The notes: generated from the letters alone by a model not told the origin. Shown: positions 10,060 to 18,744, counted from the first letter of the stretch. The stretch: DNA of 54,401 nucleotides from Gemmatimonadota bacterium (GCA_023554245.1 JAMJQL010000023.1:1-54401), one strand, 5' to 3'. Numbers and translations are program-made.

Positions 10060-12012
10060 CTAGTCGCTCCCCATCTTCAGACCCGACCCGGGGGGCAGCA
10101 CCTTGACCTCGAGCCGGCTGGCCGCAGCGGGGGTGTGCCACACTCGTTGCGTCGCCTTCACGAAGTGCTTCTCCTCTGCCTCGAAGATGTTCGGCACGAA
10201 GGTCTGCGGGTTCCGGTCGAACAGCGGAAACCAGCTGCTCTGCACCTGGACCATGATCCGGTGCCCGGGCTTGAACGTGTGCAGCAGATCCTGAAGCGGG
10301 AACTCGACCGCGGTGCGCTCCCCGGGGACGAATGCCGTGGGAAACTCGTAGCTGTCGCGGAATCGACCGCGGAAGATCTCGCTGCGAACCATCTGCTGAT
10401 ATCCCCCGAGCACCACGCCTTCCGGTGTGTGCTCACCGTTGGGCGTATCATCGGGATAGACATCGATGAGCTTGACGATCCAGTCGGAATCCGTGCCGGT
10501 CGTAGAGACTTGCAGCCGGACGAGGACATCTCCCCCGAGCGTCAGCTCCTCTTCGAGCGGTTCGGTCTGAAACTCGATCACGTCCGGCCGCCGCTCGGCG
10601 AAGCGCTGGTCCTCGTTCATGTATCGCCGCGGCGTGAACACGAACCGGATGTCGTCCGTGTAAGGAACCGGCTCGTTCGGATCGCTCACGTATTCGGTGA
10701 ATTCACCCTCGCCGGCTGACGGCGCCTGCCACGACAGGACCTCATCGTCCCGCAAATAGAGCGTCCGGGTGTCTGCTTCGACCGGCGGCCAGGCCGGGAA
10801 AGCCCGCCATTCCTTGCTTCCGGTATCGAAAGTCAGCGCGTCGAACTCGGGAGGGGCTCCGGCACCGTTCAACCAGTAGCGGAAGAACGGTGCTTCCACT
10901 TCGCGCTGGTACCATCCCGAGATGTCGTCCCCGTACTCGATGTCGCCAATCACGTGTGGGGACAGGGTGCGGGCCCAGTCCCCGTGTCCCCAGGGACCCA
11001 TGACGAGGCCGTTGTAGGCGATGTCCGGATTCTCGCGCTCCAGGGTTCGATAAATGTTGAGCGGACCGTACAGATCTTCGGCATCGTACCAGCCGCCGAC
11101 CGTGAGCACCGCATGATCGACCCCATGGAGGTGCGGAAGGATGTTCCGTGCCTGCCAGAATTCGTCGTAGTTGGGATGTTCGACCAGCTGCTGCCAGAAG
11201 AAGTTGGTGGAGTCGTAAACGGCGTCGGAATTCTCGAGGGGTCCGAGATCCATGTAGAACTTGTATCCGTCCCGCGAGGTGCGCGTCGGAAATCGGAACC
11301 AGTTCCCGGTGTTCAGCGAGTCCTGCTGGTAGCCGAAGACCGGTGTGATGAACCAGTAGGCGAGAGTGTAGGCGCCGTGATGGTGGAAGTCGTCGAAGAA
11401 AAAATCGGCGATCGGCGCCTGGGGCGACGACGCGACGAGTGCGGGATGCGCTTCGGGCAGCGCTGCCGCCGCGTAGAAGCCGGGATACGAGATCCCCCAC
11501 ATCCCCACCCTGCCGTTGTTCGACGGCACGTTCTGCACCAGCCACTCGATCGTGTCCCAGGTATCGGAGCTCTCGTCGATCGGCAGCTCACCGGGCACGT
11601 GAGGCCGCATGTTGTCGTAGGTGCCTTCTGACTGGAAGCGGCCGCGCACGTCCTGGCAGGCGAAGATGTAACCCTCATCCTCGAGCAGGCGATTGGGCCC
11701 GATCCGCGGCGGCATCTGCTCCGGCCCGTATGGATTGCAGCTGTAGGGCGTGCGCGTGAGCAGGATGGGAAGCTCTTCCGCGCGTCGCTCGCGCGGCTCG
11801 TAGAGCGCCAGGTAAAGGGATGTGCCATCCCGCATCTCCACGCGGTGTTCCGATTTCTCGTAGCGCCCGGCGAGTTCCGCCACCCTTTGCTCGGCTTCGC
11901 TCTGCTGGGCATGGAGCGCCGCGGGGCCGTGCGTAGAGAGTCCGGCCAGCGCGACCGGCGACAGACAGACGAGCGCGCGAAGTGTCACCCTGTTCATGCC
12001 AGCCGCCCTCAC
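10060..12012 (-). CDS. CocE/NonD-type alpha/beta hydrolase, exported
   Basis: 650-residue serine hydrolase of the CocE / X-Pro dipeptidyl-peptidase (S15) family. It has a signal peptide (LRALVCLSPVALAGL, cleavage near LHAQQ). The catalytic triad is visible: nucleophile Ser in GMWGISYPGF, Asp in VGGWYDAEDLYG, His in MGPWGHGDW. The C-terminal jelly-roll domain (from about residue 440) contains LVRLQVSTTGTDSDW and PGHRIMVQVQSSWFP. Substrates in the family range from acyl-amino acids and beta-lactams to proline peptides; the specific one is unknown. The GTG at 12012 overlaps the lemA stop by 4 nt; an in-frame ATG at 11997 is the alternative start. It is the last gene of the TPM-NTase-LemA-hydrolase run. 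Confidence 0.92.
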   Translation of the reverse strand: MRAAGMNRVTLRALVCLSPVALAGLSTHGPAALHAQQSEAEQRVAELAGRYEKSEHRVEMRDGTSLYLALYEPRERRAEELPILLTRTPYSCNPYGPEQMPPRIGPNRLLEDEGYIFACQDVRGRFQSEGTYDNMRPHVPGELPIDESSDTWDTIEWLVQNVPSNNGRVGMWGISYPGFYAAAALPEAHPALVASSPQAPIADFFFDDFHHHGAYTLAYWFITPVFGYQQDSLNTGNWFRFPTRTSRDGYKFYMDLGPLENSDAVYDSTNFFWQQLVEHPNYDEFWQARNILPHLHGVDHAVLTVGGWYDAEDLYGPLNIYRTLERENPDIAYNGLVMGPWGHGDWARTLSPHVIGDIEYGDDISGWYQREVEAPFFRYWLNGAGAPPEFDALTFDTGSKEWRAFPAWPPVEADTRTLYLRDDEVLSWQAPSAGEGEFTEYVSDPNEPVPYTDDIRFVFTPRRYMNEDQRFAERRPDVIEFQTEPLEEELTLGGDVLVRLQVSTTGTDSDWIVKLIDVYPDDTPNGEHTPEGVVLGGYQQMVRSEIFRGRFRDSYEFPTAFVPGERTAVEFPLQDLLHTFKPGHRIMVQVQSSWFPLFDRNPQTFVPNIFEAEEKHFVKATQRVWHTPAAASRLEVKVLPPGSGLKMGSD

Positions 12013-12626
12013 CCGTCCGACGTTCCGCCGAAGTCCACCGCGGGCGCATCCATCGCAGATGCAGGAGCAGAAAACGTCTCGTGAGGCCTGGCGCGAATCA
12101 CCCAGGCGGTGATCGCCTGCGGAAACTGGCGGATGAAGGTGTTGTAATTCCTGACCGTTTCGTTGTAGGTCCGACGCGAAAAGGCGATCCGATTCTCGGT
12201 CTCGGTCAACTCGTCCTGCAGCGCCCGGAAACTCTGGTTGGCCGTAAGGGTCGGATACGCCTCCACGGACACGTTGAGAAACAGCCTCAAGTTGTCGGCC
12301 ACACTCGCACTCGCGGCGCTCAATTCTTCGAGCGACGCGTCACCCTGAACGGCCTGTTCCAGCCGCTCGCGTGATTCGGTCAGTCCGGACCGGGCTTCCG
12401 CGACCTGTGTGAAAGTTCTCTCTTCGAAGGCTGCCGCCTCATCCACCGTGGCTACGAGGTTGGGAATCAGGTCGTTCCTGCGCATCAGCTCCGCTTCGAC
12501 GTTTCCGCGCGACTCTTCAACTCCCTCGTCGAGTTCCTGGATCGTGTTGTATCCGCAGGCCCCGAGTGGAAGGCTGAGCGCCAGGGCGAGCAGTGGCAAG
12601 CGACCTGCCGCGTGTCTCTGTTTCAT
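12009..12626 (-). CDS. LemA family lipoprotein
   Basis: 205-residue LemA protein with a short N-terminal hydrophobic stretch ending in the lipobox LGAC, so probably a lipoprotein. Motifs include MRRNDLIPNLVATV, AYPTLTANQSFRALQDEL, TENRIAFSRRTYNETV and YNTFIRQFP, which span the family's helical bundle. Function in most bacteria is poorly defined; the family is commonly found with TPM/YgcG proteins, as here, although a nucleotidyltransferase gene lies between. ATG 12626 has GGAG 7 nt upstream; a TTG immediately precedes it. Its stop overlaps the start of the downstream hydrolase. Confidence 0.93.
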   Translation of the reverse strand: MKQRHAAGRLPLLALALSLPLGACGYNTIQELDEGVEESRGNVEAELMRRNDLIPNLVATVDEAAAFEERTFTQVAEARSGLTESRERLEQAVQGDASLEELSAASASVADNLRLFLNVSVEAYPTLTANQSFRALQDELTETENRIAFSRRTYNETVRNYNTFIRQFPQAITAWVIRARPHETFSAPASAMDAPAVDFGGTSDG

Positions 12627-12717
12627 CAAGATTCTCCTTCTTCCAGGCCCACGCCGGGGCCATAGCTGTTGGCGAGCACACGCGGTGGCGCTCGTCTCGT
12701 TCGCTCCTGCTTCCCGC

Positions 12718-13458
12718 TCATCCTTTCGTTGCGTCGATTCCGGTCTGGTCGACCCAGACTATACTCCGCTCCACCAGCTCGATGTACGCCTCGACGAGCG
12801 GATCCTCAATGTCGATCTCGGGCACGAATCCGGCCCTGCGGGCCCCCCAGACATCCAGGAATGCGTCTGGCCTGGCGTCGACGAGGTTGGCGGCGGCCCG
12901 GATCACGTCCTCCGACGTGGAGGGAACCTCGCGCCCGGCCAGTCTCAGGATAGACCGGAGATAGCAGACGAACGCCGGCAGCCCGTGCTCGAGCAGCTCG
13001 CCGACGGCAGCGGGAATCGGCGCCGCGAGCATCAGTCCCTCCCGGAGCTGCGCATGCCGGGCCCGAATCTCGTGCTCGAGCTGGTGCCTCAGTGCCTCTC
13101 GCGGTACGACCAGATCGACCACGGGATCCTGTCCGTAGACGATCTCGCGTCCGTCCTGCAGGTCCGCCATCTCGATCGCGAACGCATCGGTCGACTGCCG
13201 GAACTCGTCCCAGCCGAACAGCATCGGTGCCGCCCTCCCGAGGTCCACGCACCGGCGGGCGATCGACGACAACCGACGCAGGTCATCCAGCGTCACCCGG
13301 TCGAGGAGGACCAGCAGATTGACGTCGCTCACGCCGAGTATCGACTCCTGGCGCGGTACCGACCCGTACAGGACGACCGATCTCAGTCGCTCGCCGAATT
13401 CTGCTGCGAGTCCGTCCACCACCTCCGACTTCGCTACCAGAGCACGTGTTGCGCTCAC
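12718..13458 (-). CDS. Nucleotidyltransferase-fold protein with altered metal-site motif
   Basis: 246 residues. Residues ~15-45 hold a Pol beta-type motif, LYGSVPRQESILGVSDVNLLVL, with the GS followed by SDxN where active enzymes have SDxD/DxD. The second carboxylate is Asn, so catalysis is doubtful. The rest is predicted mostly helical (REALRHQLEHEIRARHAQLREG, then a C-terminal SIVWVDQT). The GTG start has AAGGAGG 8 nt upstream; the frame stays open upstream through the Gly-rich end of the TPM gene, which is a shadow. It sits between the TPM and LemA genes, 28 nt after the former. It could be a regulatory or pseudo-nucleotidyltransferase; no partner HEPN or antitoxin gene is adjacent. Confidence 0.68.
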   Translation of the reverse strand: MSATRALVAKSEVVDGLAAEFGERLRSVVLYGSVPRQESILGVSDVNLLVLLDRVTLDDLRRLSSIARRCVDLGRAAPMLFGWDEFRQSTDAFAIEMADLQDGREIVYGQDPVVDLVVPREALRHQLEHEIRARHAQLREGLMLAAPIPAAVGELLEHGLPAFVCYLRSILRLAGREVPSTSEDVIRAAANLVDARPDAFLDVWGARRAGFVPEIDIEDPLVEAYIELVERSIVWVDQTGIDATKG

Positions 13459-13486
13459 CCGGCTGCCTCCTTCTCGTCCACTGCTC

Positions 13487-14374
13487 TCACCAGCTGCCTC
13501 CCGCACCTCCACCCCCGAAGCCCCCTCCTCCGCCGAAACCCCCGAAGCCTCCCCCGCCGAGGCCGCCGCCCCCGAAGCCACCGCCGAAGCCACCCGACCC
13601 GCCCCATCCTCCGCGGGAGCTTCCTCCCGTCGGGAACGGCACGATCACCGGACCCCTTCGGCCGCCACCACCCATTCCCGAGCCGGGACCTCCTCGTCCG
13701 CCGCGCCCCCCCCGAGACCGCTTCGAAATCGCATAGAGAATCAGAAACAGGAGCCCGAGCAGCAGGATGATCGTTCCCAGCGGAATGCCGTCGCCTTCGG
13801 CCGGGAGCACGGGCGGCGGAATCACCCCGTCGATGTCGAATCCGAACTCGGCAGCGTACTGCCCGGCCAGGGCCCGTACGCCCTCTTCGATCCCGGCAGC
13901 GTAGTCCTGTTCCCGAAACGCGGGGATCATGTAGCGATCCCGAATCCGGCCCGATTCTGACGCCGTGATGAACGTGTTGGCTCCGAAGGCCAGCGCGATT
14001 TCGATGTGGCCCCGTCCGTCCGTCGAGGTCTCCTTCGGGATCACGAGGACCACGGTACCCGTCTGCCGTCCCGTCTCGCCGGGAGCGCCGGCCTTGCCAA
14101 CGCCCCATTCATTCCCGATCCGGTGCGCCAGCTCGGTCCGCGGCACGCCACCGAGATCGGGGAGCGTGACGACTACGATCTCTCCACCCGACTTCGCGCG
14201 CACCTCTTCGACGATCTCCGATATGCGCACCTCTGCGGCAGGGGGAATGACCTCCGCGAAGTCGTTGACCAGGCCCACCGGTGGGGGAATCTCGACCTGT
14301 GCCATGCCTGTGGCGGGAGCACCCACGGCGGTGACCGCTACCAGACCGACCACCGCAGCGAATCGCCTGGACAT
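13487..14374 (-). CDS. TPM domain protein (YgcG-like) with Gly-rich tail
   Basis: 295 residues: signal peptide (FAAVVGLVAVTAVGAPATG, cleavage near MAQ), a TPM domain (GLVNDFAEVIPP, GGEIVVVTLPDLGG, RIGNEWGVG, GTVVLVIPK), one transmembrane helix (GTIILLLGLLFLILYAIS, residues ~205-222), a basic segment, then ~60 Gly-rich residues ending in Ser-Trp. TPM proteins are envelope proteins of uncertain role, often paired with LemA; some have been linked to photosystem assembly or phosphatase activity. ATG 14374 is used here; an in-frame TTG at 14389 has a better-placed GGAG and could be the true start. The frame extends antisense through kdnA to 15619, which is spurious. Confidence 0.88.
   Translation of the reverse strand: MSRRFAAVVGLVAVTAVGAPATGMAQVEIPPPVGLVNDFAEVIPPAAEVRISEIVEEVRAKSGGEIVVVTLPDLGGVPRTELAHRIGNEWGVGKAGAPGETGRQTGTVVLVIPKETSTDGRGHIEIALAFGANTFITASESGRIRDRYMIPAFREQDYAAGIEEGVRALAGQYAAEFGFDIDGVIPPPVLPAEGDGIPLGTIILLLGLLFLILYAISKRSRGGRGGRGGPGSGMGGGGRRGPVIVPFPTGGSSRGGWGGSGGFGGGFGGGGLGGGGFGGFGGGGGFGGGGAGGSW
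13490..13720 (-). repeat. Glycine-rich low-complexity coding repeat (GGF/GGG units)
   Basis: The 3' part of the TPM gene encodes imperfect repeats of Gly-Gly-Phe and Gly-Gly-Gly built from GGN codons; the plus strand reads as proline-rich. It is low-complexity coding sequence and could be prone to slippage or misassembly. Such Gly-rich tails ending near an aromatic residue are common in this family. Confidence 0.7.
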
Positions 14375-14584
14375 CGAGAACCTGCTCAATGTTCTCCTTC
14401 GATAGAGAATCGGCCTTTCCGATCCGTTCCGAGGCTCCTGACGTGGAGCACGTTGCGCTGCCGGACCGCGAGGATCAAGCGCGGGCGTCCCGCTGGACGC
14501 TCCCCGACGCCGCCCGTAGCTTCTCTCGCCTGAACGGGAGTCACCCGTCGGGAACGTGGATAACCTGCAAGAGAGCGACGCGCG

Positions 14585-15790
14585 ATGCCGGGAACCGAAC
14601 TGTTCGGTGACGAGGAGCGAAGGGAGGTCATGGAGGTGCTGGAGACCGGCATCCTCTTCCGGTACGGTCACGAAGATCGACGAATGGACCGCTGGAAGGC
14701 GCGCGAGATGGAGAGTCTGGTCTGCGACTACACGGGTGCCGGACATGCCCTCGCCGTTTCGAGCGGATCGACCGCCGTTGCCTGCGCTCTGGCGGCGGCC
14801 GGAATCGGATACGGCGACGAAGTTATCGTGCCGCCCTTTACGTACCTGGCGACGATCGAGGCGGTGCTGCTGGCCGGTGGCCTCCCCGTGTTCGCGGACA
14901 TCGACGATACGCTCTGCCTCGACGCGGCCAGCGTCAGGGCGGCGCTGACTCCGAACACGAAGGCGATTCTGCTCGTGCACATGTGCGGGGCCGCCGCCGA
15001 CATGGATCCGCTGCTGGAGCTCTGCCGTGACCGGGATCTCGTGCTGGTCGAAGACGCCGGCCAGGCACTGGGAGCCTGGTATCACGGGCGATCCGTAGGA
15101 CGGTTCGGCCTCACCGGCGCATTCTCGTTCGACTTCTTCAAGATCACGACGGCGGGTGAGGGCGGAGTGTTCGTCACCGATGACGAGTCCCGGTATCGCC
15201 TCGCAGACAGCTATGCGGACCACGGGCATGACCACGTGGGAGACAATCGGGGAATGGAAGAACACCCGATCGTGGGCTTCAACTACAGAATCAGCGAGCT
15301 TCATGCGGCAGTCGGCGTTGCGCAGATGCGGAAGCTGGAACGAATCCGATCCGCGAAGCGGGCGAACAAGGCCCGGCTGAGGGACGCAGTCGAGGATCTT
15401 CCGGGTCTCGATTTCCGCCGAATGCCCGACCCGGAGGGGGATTCGGGCACCTTTCTGAATCTGCTGTTGCCTGATTCGGAGAGCGCCGAGGCGGCCGTAG
15501 CCTCGATGCGCGCGGCAGGTGTTCCGGGGGTCAACTACTGGTTCACCAACATGTACCACTTCATCAACCAGTGGGACCATGTAAAGAACCTCGACGCCGC
15601 CGCCCCGCTCGCGATTCACTCACTCGGCAGCCCGCAGGATTACAGGGCGCTCGAGCTTCCCGGAGCGCAGGAAGTGATCGGCCGTCTCGTGTCGATAGGT
15701 GTCGGATGCAGTTGGGAGCCCGAGAATACGGACAGGATCGGCGAATCCCTTCGGGAATCCCTCGCTTCCGTGCTGGGCGGGGGGGCATGA
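14585..15790 (+). CDS. kdnA: 8-amino-3,8-dideoxy-octulosonate aminotransferase KdnA (DegT/DnrJ family)
   Basis: PLP-dependent sugar aminotransferase of 401 residues. The N-terminal PGTELFGDEERREV and ETGILFRYG resemble the Shewanella KdnA branch of the DegT/DnrJ/EryC1/StrS family. Catalytic features are K186 in SFDFFKITTAGEGG (PLP Schiff base) and D157 in VEDAGQALG. In the known pathway KdnA transaminates the C8 aldehyde of Kdo, made by KdnB, to give Kdo8N. The next gene is kdnB with an ATGA overlap, then kdsA, which supports this over other DegT functions. ATG 14585 matches the family N-terminus; the Shine-Dalgarno (AGAGAG) is weak. First gene of the operon. Confidence 0.86.
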   Translation: MPGTELFGDEERREVMEVLETGILFRYGHEDRRMDRWKAREMESLVCDYTGAGHALAVSSGSTAVACALAAAGIGYGDEVIVPPFTYLATIEAVLLAGGLPVFADIDDTLCLDAASVRAALTPNTKAILLVHMCGAAADMDPLLELCRDRDLVLVEDAGQALGAWYHGRSVGRFGLTGAFSFDFFKITTAGEGGVFVTDDESRYRLADSYADHGHDHVGDNRGMEEHPIVGFNYRISELHAAVGVAQMRKLERIRSAKRANKARLRDAVEDLPGLDFRRMPDPEGDSGTFLNLLLPDSESAEAAVASMRAAGVPGVNYWFTNMYHFINQWDHVKNLDAAAPLAIHSLGSPQDYRALELPGAQEVIGRLVSIGVGCSWEPENTDRIGESLRESLASVLGGGA

Positions 15791-16875
15791 GAGACATGCA
15801 CAGGAACTTCCGTAACGTCGGGAAGATCGTCTACGGGCGGGGGTCGCTCGATCAGCTGGGATCGATCCTCGAGCCGGTGCGTCGGAGTGGCACGGGAACG
15901 GTGGTCTACCTCGTGGACGACTGGTTCGAAGGTCGGGAGCTGGAAGCACGTCTCGCGGTCGAGTCGGGCGACGAGGTTCACTACCTCGATGCAAGTCACG
16001 AGGAGCCCAAGACGGAACAGGTGGATGAGTTGCGCGACGGCATCCTGTCCCGGAGCGCTCTTCCTTCCGCAGTCGTGGGAATCGGCGGCGGAAGCGTCAT
16101 GGACGTCGCGAAGGCGGTGTCCCTGATGCTCACGAACGAAGGTTCCTCGACTCGCTACCAGGGGTTGAACCTCGTCGAGCGGCCGGGCGTCTGGCATTGC
16201 GGGATCCCGACGATCTCCGGCACCGGGGCCGAGGTGTCGATGACCGCCGTACTCACGGGCCCGGAGAAGAAGCTCGGACTCAAATGCGAATGGACGCCTT
16301 TCGACCAGCTCGTCCTCGATCCGGACCTCACCGCAAGCGTCCCCACCGACCACTGGTTCTACACGGGGATGGACTGCTTCATCCACTGTATCGAGGCCGA
16401 GACCGGCCGGCACTTCAACACGTTCAGCCAGGCCTACGGTGACGAAGCGCTCAAGCTCTGCCGCGAGGTCTTCCTGGACGACGGTGCCGGGCGGTCTCCT
16501 GCGAACGACGAGAAGTTGATGGTCGCCTCGTTGTTCGGGGGTCTGAGTCTCACCTATTCGGAAGTGGGCGCCTGCCACGCCATCTCATACGGGCTCTCCT
16601 ATGTTCTTGGAATGCGGCACGGAATCGCCAACTGTGTCGCATTCCGACAGCTGCGCGACTTCTATCCTCACGGCGTGGACGAGTTCGAAGCGATGGTCGA
16701 AAAGCACTCGATAAGCCTTCCTGCAGGGATGTCGGACGGCTGGACCGACGAGCAGGTACGGCGAATGGCGGAGATCGCCTTCGGCCTGCCTCACATGTGG
16801 GACCACGCCCTCGGGCCCGACTGGCAGAGTGAGATCACGCTGGACCGCCTCGAGGCGATCTTCCGGAGGCTTTAG
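15787..16875 (+). CDS. kdnB: Kdo 8-oxidase KdnB (iron-containing alcohol dehydrogenase family)
   Basis: 362 residues. Begins FRNVGKIVYGRGSLDQL, with the nucleotide-binding VVGIGGGSVMDVAKAV and PTISGTGAEVSMTAVLTG. Metal ligands are visible: Asp and His in GMDCFIHCIE and two His in the ACHAISYGLS and MRHGIANC segments. In Shewanella KdnB oxidises the C8 hydroxyl of Kdo to the aldehyde used by KdnA. The KCEWTPFDQLVLDP and WFYTGMDCFIHC segments are, as far as I recall, characteristic of KdnB rather than of general Fe-ADHs. Its start overlaps kdnA by 4 nt and it ends 2 nt before kdsA. A second ATG at 15796 could be the start. Confidence 0.84.
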   Translation: MRDMHRNFRNVGKIVYGRGSLDQLGSILEPVRRSGTGTVVYLVDDWFEGRELEARLAVESGDEVHYLDASHEEPKTEQVDELRDGILSRSALPSAVVGIGGGSVMDVAKAVSLMLTNEGSSTRYQGLNLVERPGVWHCGIPTISGTGAEVSMTAVLTGPEKKLGLKCEWTPFDQLVLDPDLTASVPTDHWFYTGMDCFIHCIEAETGRHFNTFSQAYGDEALKLCREVFLDDGAGRSPANDEKLMVASLFGGLSLTYSEVGACHAISYGLSYVLGMRHGIANCVAFRQLRDFYPHGVDEFEAMVEKHSISLPAGMSDGWTDEQVRRMAEIAFGLPHMWDHALGPDWQSEITLDRLEAIFRRL

Positions 16876-16877
16876 GC

Positions 16878-17717
16878 ATGGCGACGCGTACGTTCCAGCT
16901 CGGAAACATCGATGTCGGTGGCGCGAGTATGTTCCTGATCTCAGGACCGTGCGTGATCGAGGATGAGAGCGTGATGCTGCGCACCGCCGAGGAGCTGGCA
17001 CGGGTGGCGTCCGCGACGGGCGTCGGGGTCATCTACAAGTCGTCATTCACCAAGGACAACCGTAGTTCTCTGGACTACTACCGGGGGCCCGGGCTCGACG
17101 AGGGCCTCAGAATCCTGGACCGAATCCGGACGGACTTCGGGTTTCCCATCCTCTCCGATGTGCACACGCCGGATCAGGCGACGAAGGCCGGCGAGGTTCT
17201 GGACGTCATACAGATCCCGGCCTACCTGTGCATGCAGACCGAGCTCGTGGTCGCTGCCGCAGACACGGGCCGGGTGGTGAATCTGAAGCACGGTCAGTTC
17301 CTCGCACCCGAGAACATGATGCGGCCGGTCGAGAAGGTCCTCGCCCGAGGCAACGAACGCATACTCCTCACCGAACGTGGCTACACCTTCGGGTACAACG
17401 ATCTCGTAGTGGACCCGCGCGCCTTCTATCACCTCAGGAAGACGGGATTCCCGACCGTCTTCGACATCACGCACTCGATCCGTCGCTATGGCATCCCGAG
17501 TGCCGACCCGTCCGGGGGGGCTCGGGAATTTCTGCCGGTCATCGCCCGCTCGGGTGTCGCCGCCGGCGTGGACGGCGTGTTCATCGAAACGCATCCCGAT
17601 CCAGCTCGCGCACTGTGCGATGCGGCGAGCCAGCTCTGCGTATTCGATCTCGAGGCGTTCCTGGCTCCGCTGCTGGAGATTCACGAGGTAGAGGTACGTC
17701 ACCGACCGGTGGCCTGA
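16878..17717 (+). CDS. kdsA: 3-deoxy-8-phosphooctulonate synthase KdsA, metal-dependent type
   Basis: Condenses D-arabinose 5-phosphate with phosphoenolpyruvate to Kdo-8-phosphate in the cytoplasm. 279 residues with the family motifs YKSSFTKDNRSS, YRGPGLDEGL, SDVHTPDQA, KHGQFLAPE and FIETHPDPARAL. Cys25 in LISGPCVIE occupies the position of Asn26 of the metal-independent E. coli enzyme, so this should be a metal-dependent (Aquifex-type) KdsA; the other ligands would be the His and Glu of FIETH and the Asp of LVVDPRAF. It lies 2 nt after kdnB and 22 nt before the transaldolase/CBS gene. Confidence 0.95.
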   Translation: MATRTFQLGNIDVGGASMFLISGPCVIEDESVMLRTAEELARVASATGVGVIYKSSFTKDNRSSLDYYRGPGLDEGLRILDRIRTDFGFPILSDVHTPDQATKAGEVLDVIQIPAYLCMQTELVVAAADTGRVVNLKHGQFLAPENMMRPVEKVLARGNERILLTERGYTFGYNDLVVDPRAFYHLRKTGFPTVFDITHSIRRYGIPSADPSGGAREFLPVIARSGVAAGVDGVFIETHPDPARALCDAASQLCVFDLEAFLAPLLEIHEVEVRHRPVA

Positions 17718-17739
17718 GAGAACGGAAGAGAGAGTCGAC

Positions 17740-18744
17740 ATGGAGCTGTACCTTGACAGTGCGGATCGACGGGAGATCGAGGAAGCCTTCGGACTCGGGA
17801 TACTCGATGGTCTGACCACGACACCGACCTTCATGCATCGGCACGGCATCGAGGACGTGGACGCCTACCTTCTCGATCTCGCTCGAATCGTACCTGTGCT
17901 GCAGGTCGAGGCGCTCGGGGATACGGCCGACGAGATCCGGTCCGAAGCGATCCGCCAGCTGGAGCTCGGGTTGGAGCCGGGGCGTACGGTGTTCAAGATT
18001 CCCGTGTCTCTGGAAGGTATCAAGGCATGCCGCCGGCTGACGGACGAAGGGCTGATGGTCAACGTTCACCTCGTCTACACCCTGCAACAGGCATACATGG
18101 CCATGCACGCAGGGGCCGCCTACGTATGCCCCCTCGTGGGCCGGCTTCAGGATCAGGGACAGGATGCTCTGGCTCTGGTCGCGGACGCGGTAGATGCCGT
18201 GGAACGCTACGGATACGAAACGCGCGTCATGTTCTCGTCCGTCCGCCACGTGGAGCACGTTCGCAACGCACTTCAGCTGGGCGCGCACACGATCACGGTG
18301 CCTTTTCCGATCCTCGCGCGCCTCACAGAGAACGTGTTCACTTCGGTCGGCACCGATCAATTCCGGGTTCACACCCGGATGATCACGCGTACCGTCGGCG
18401 ATGTCATGAGCAGCGTCAATCCGACCGTCCTGGCAGACACCGAGCTTCGCGACGCGATCGTGAGCATGACCGAGTACGGATTCGGCTGCGTAACCGTGGT
18501 GGACGGCGAAGGCAATCTGGTGGGTGTGTTCACGGATGGAGATCTGCGACGTCTGCTCCAGGCCAACGGCCGTGACGTGCTCGATCGACGGATGAGCGAT
18601 CTGCCGTACGGGACTCCGATATCGATCGAGAGAGGGGTCCGGCTCAACGAGGCCGATGAGCTGTTCCACCGACACAAGGTGGACAATCTGCTGGTAACCG
18701 ACCGGGGTCGTCCGGTAGGCATGCTGGACATCCAGGATCTCTGA
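17740..18744 (+). CDS. Transaldolase/F6P-aldolase-like barrel fused to two CBS domains
   Basis: 334 residues. Residues 1-~212 form a class I aldolase of the FSA/TalC type: MELYLDSAD (Asp6), TTTPT where FSA has TTNPS, Schiff-base Lys86 in VFKIPVS, NVHLVYTLQQA, and YVCPL where E. coli FsaA has YVAPY. Residues ~219-334 are two CBS domains; GVFTDGDLRR is the signature seen in the CBS tail of KdsD/KpsF arabinose-5-phosphate isomerases. So the SIS isomerase domain of KdsD seems to be replaced by an aldolase barrel. It sits between kdsA and the kdsC-like gene and overlaps the latter by 1 nt. Inference: it supplies or regulates arabinose 5-phosphate, possibly by aldol addition of glycolaldehyde to glyceraldehyde 3-phosphate; a plain transaldolase role is the alternative. 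Domain assignment is firm; activity is unproven. Confidence 0.8.
   Translation: MELYLDSADRREIEEAFGLGILDGLTTTPTFMHRHGIEDVDAYLLDLARIVPVLQVEALGDTADEIRSEAIRQLELGLEPGRTVFKIPVSLEGIKACRRLTDEGLMVNVHLVYTLQQAYMAMHAGAAYVCPLVGRLQDQGQDALALVADAVDAVERYGYETRVMFSSVRHVEHVRNALQLGAHTITVPFPILARLTENVFTSVGTDQFRVHTRMITRTVGDVMSSVNPTVLADTELRDAIVSMTEYGFGCVTVVDGEGNLVGVFTDGDLRRLLQANGRDVLDRRMSDLPYGTPISIERGVRLNEADELFHRHKVDNLLVTDRGRPVGMLDIQDL

Noticed and set aside
13446-13736. Proline/lysine-rich plus-strand ORF
   Set aside because: It is the complement of the Gly-rich tail of the TPM gene.
14375-15619. Upstream extension of the TPM frame to 710 aa
   Set aside because: Antisense to kdnA; the signal peptide and TPM similarity start at 14374 (or 14389).
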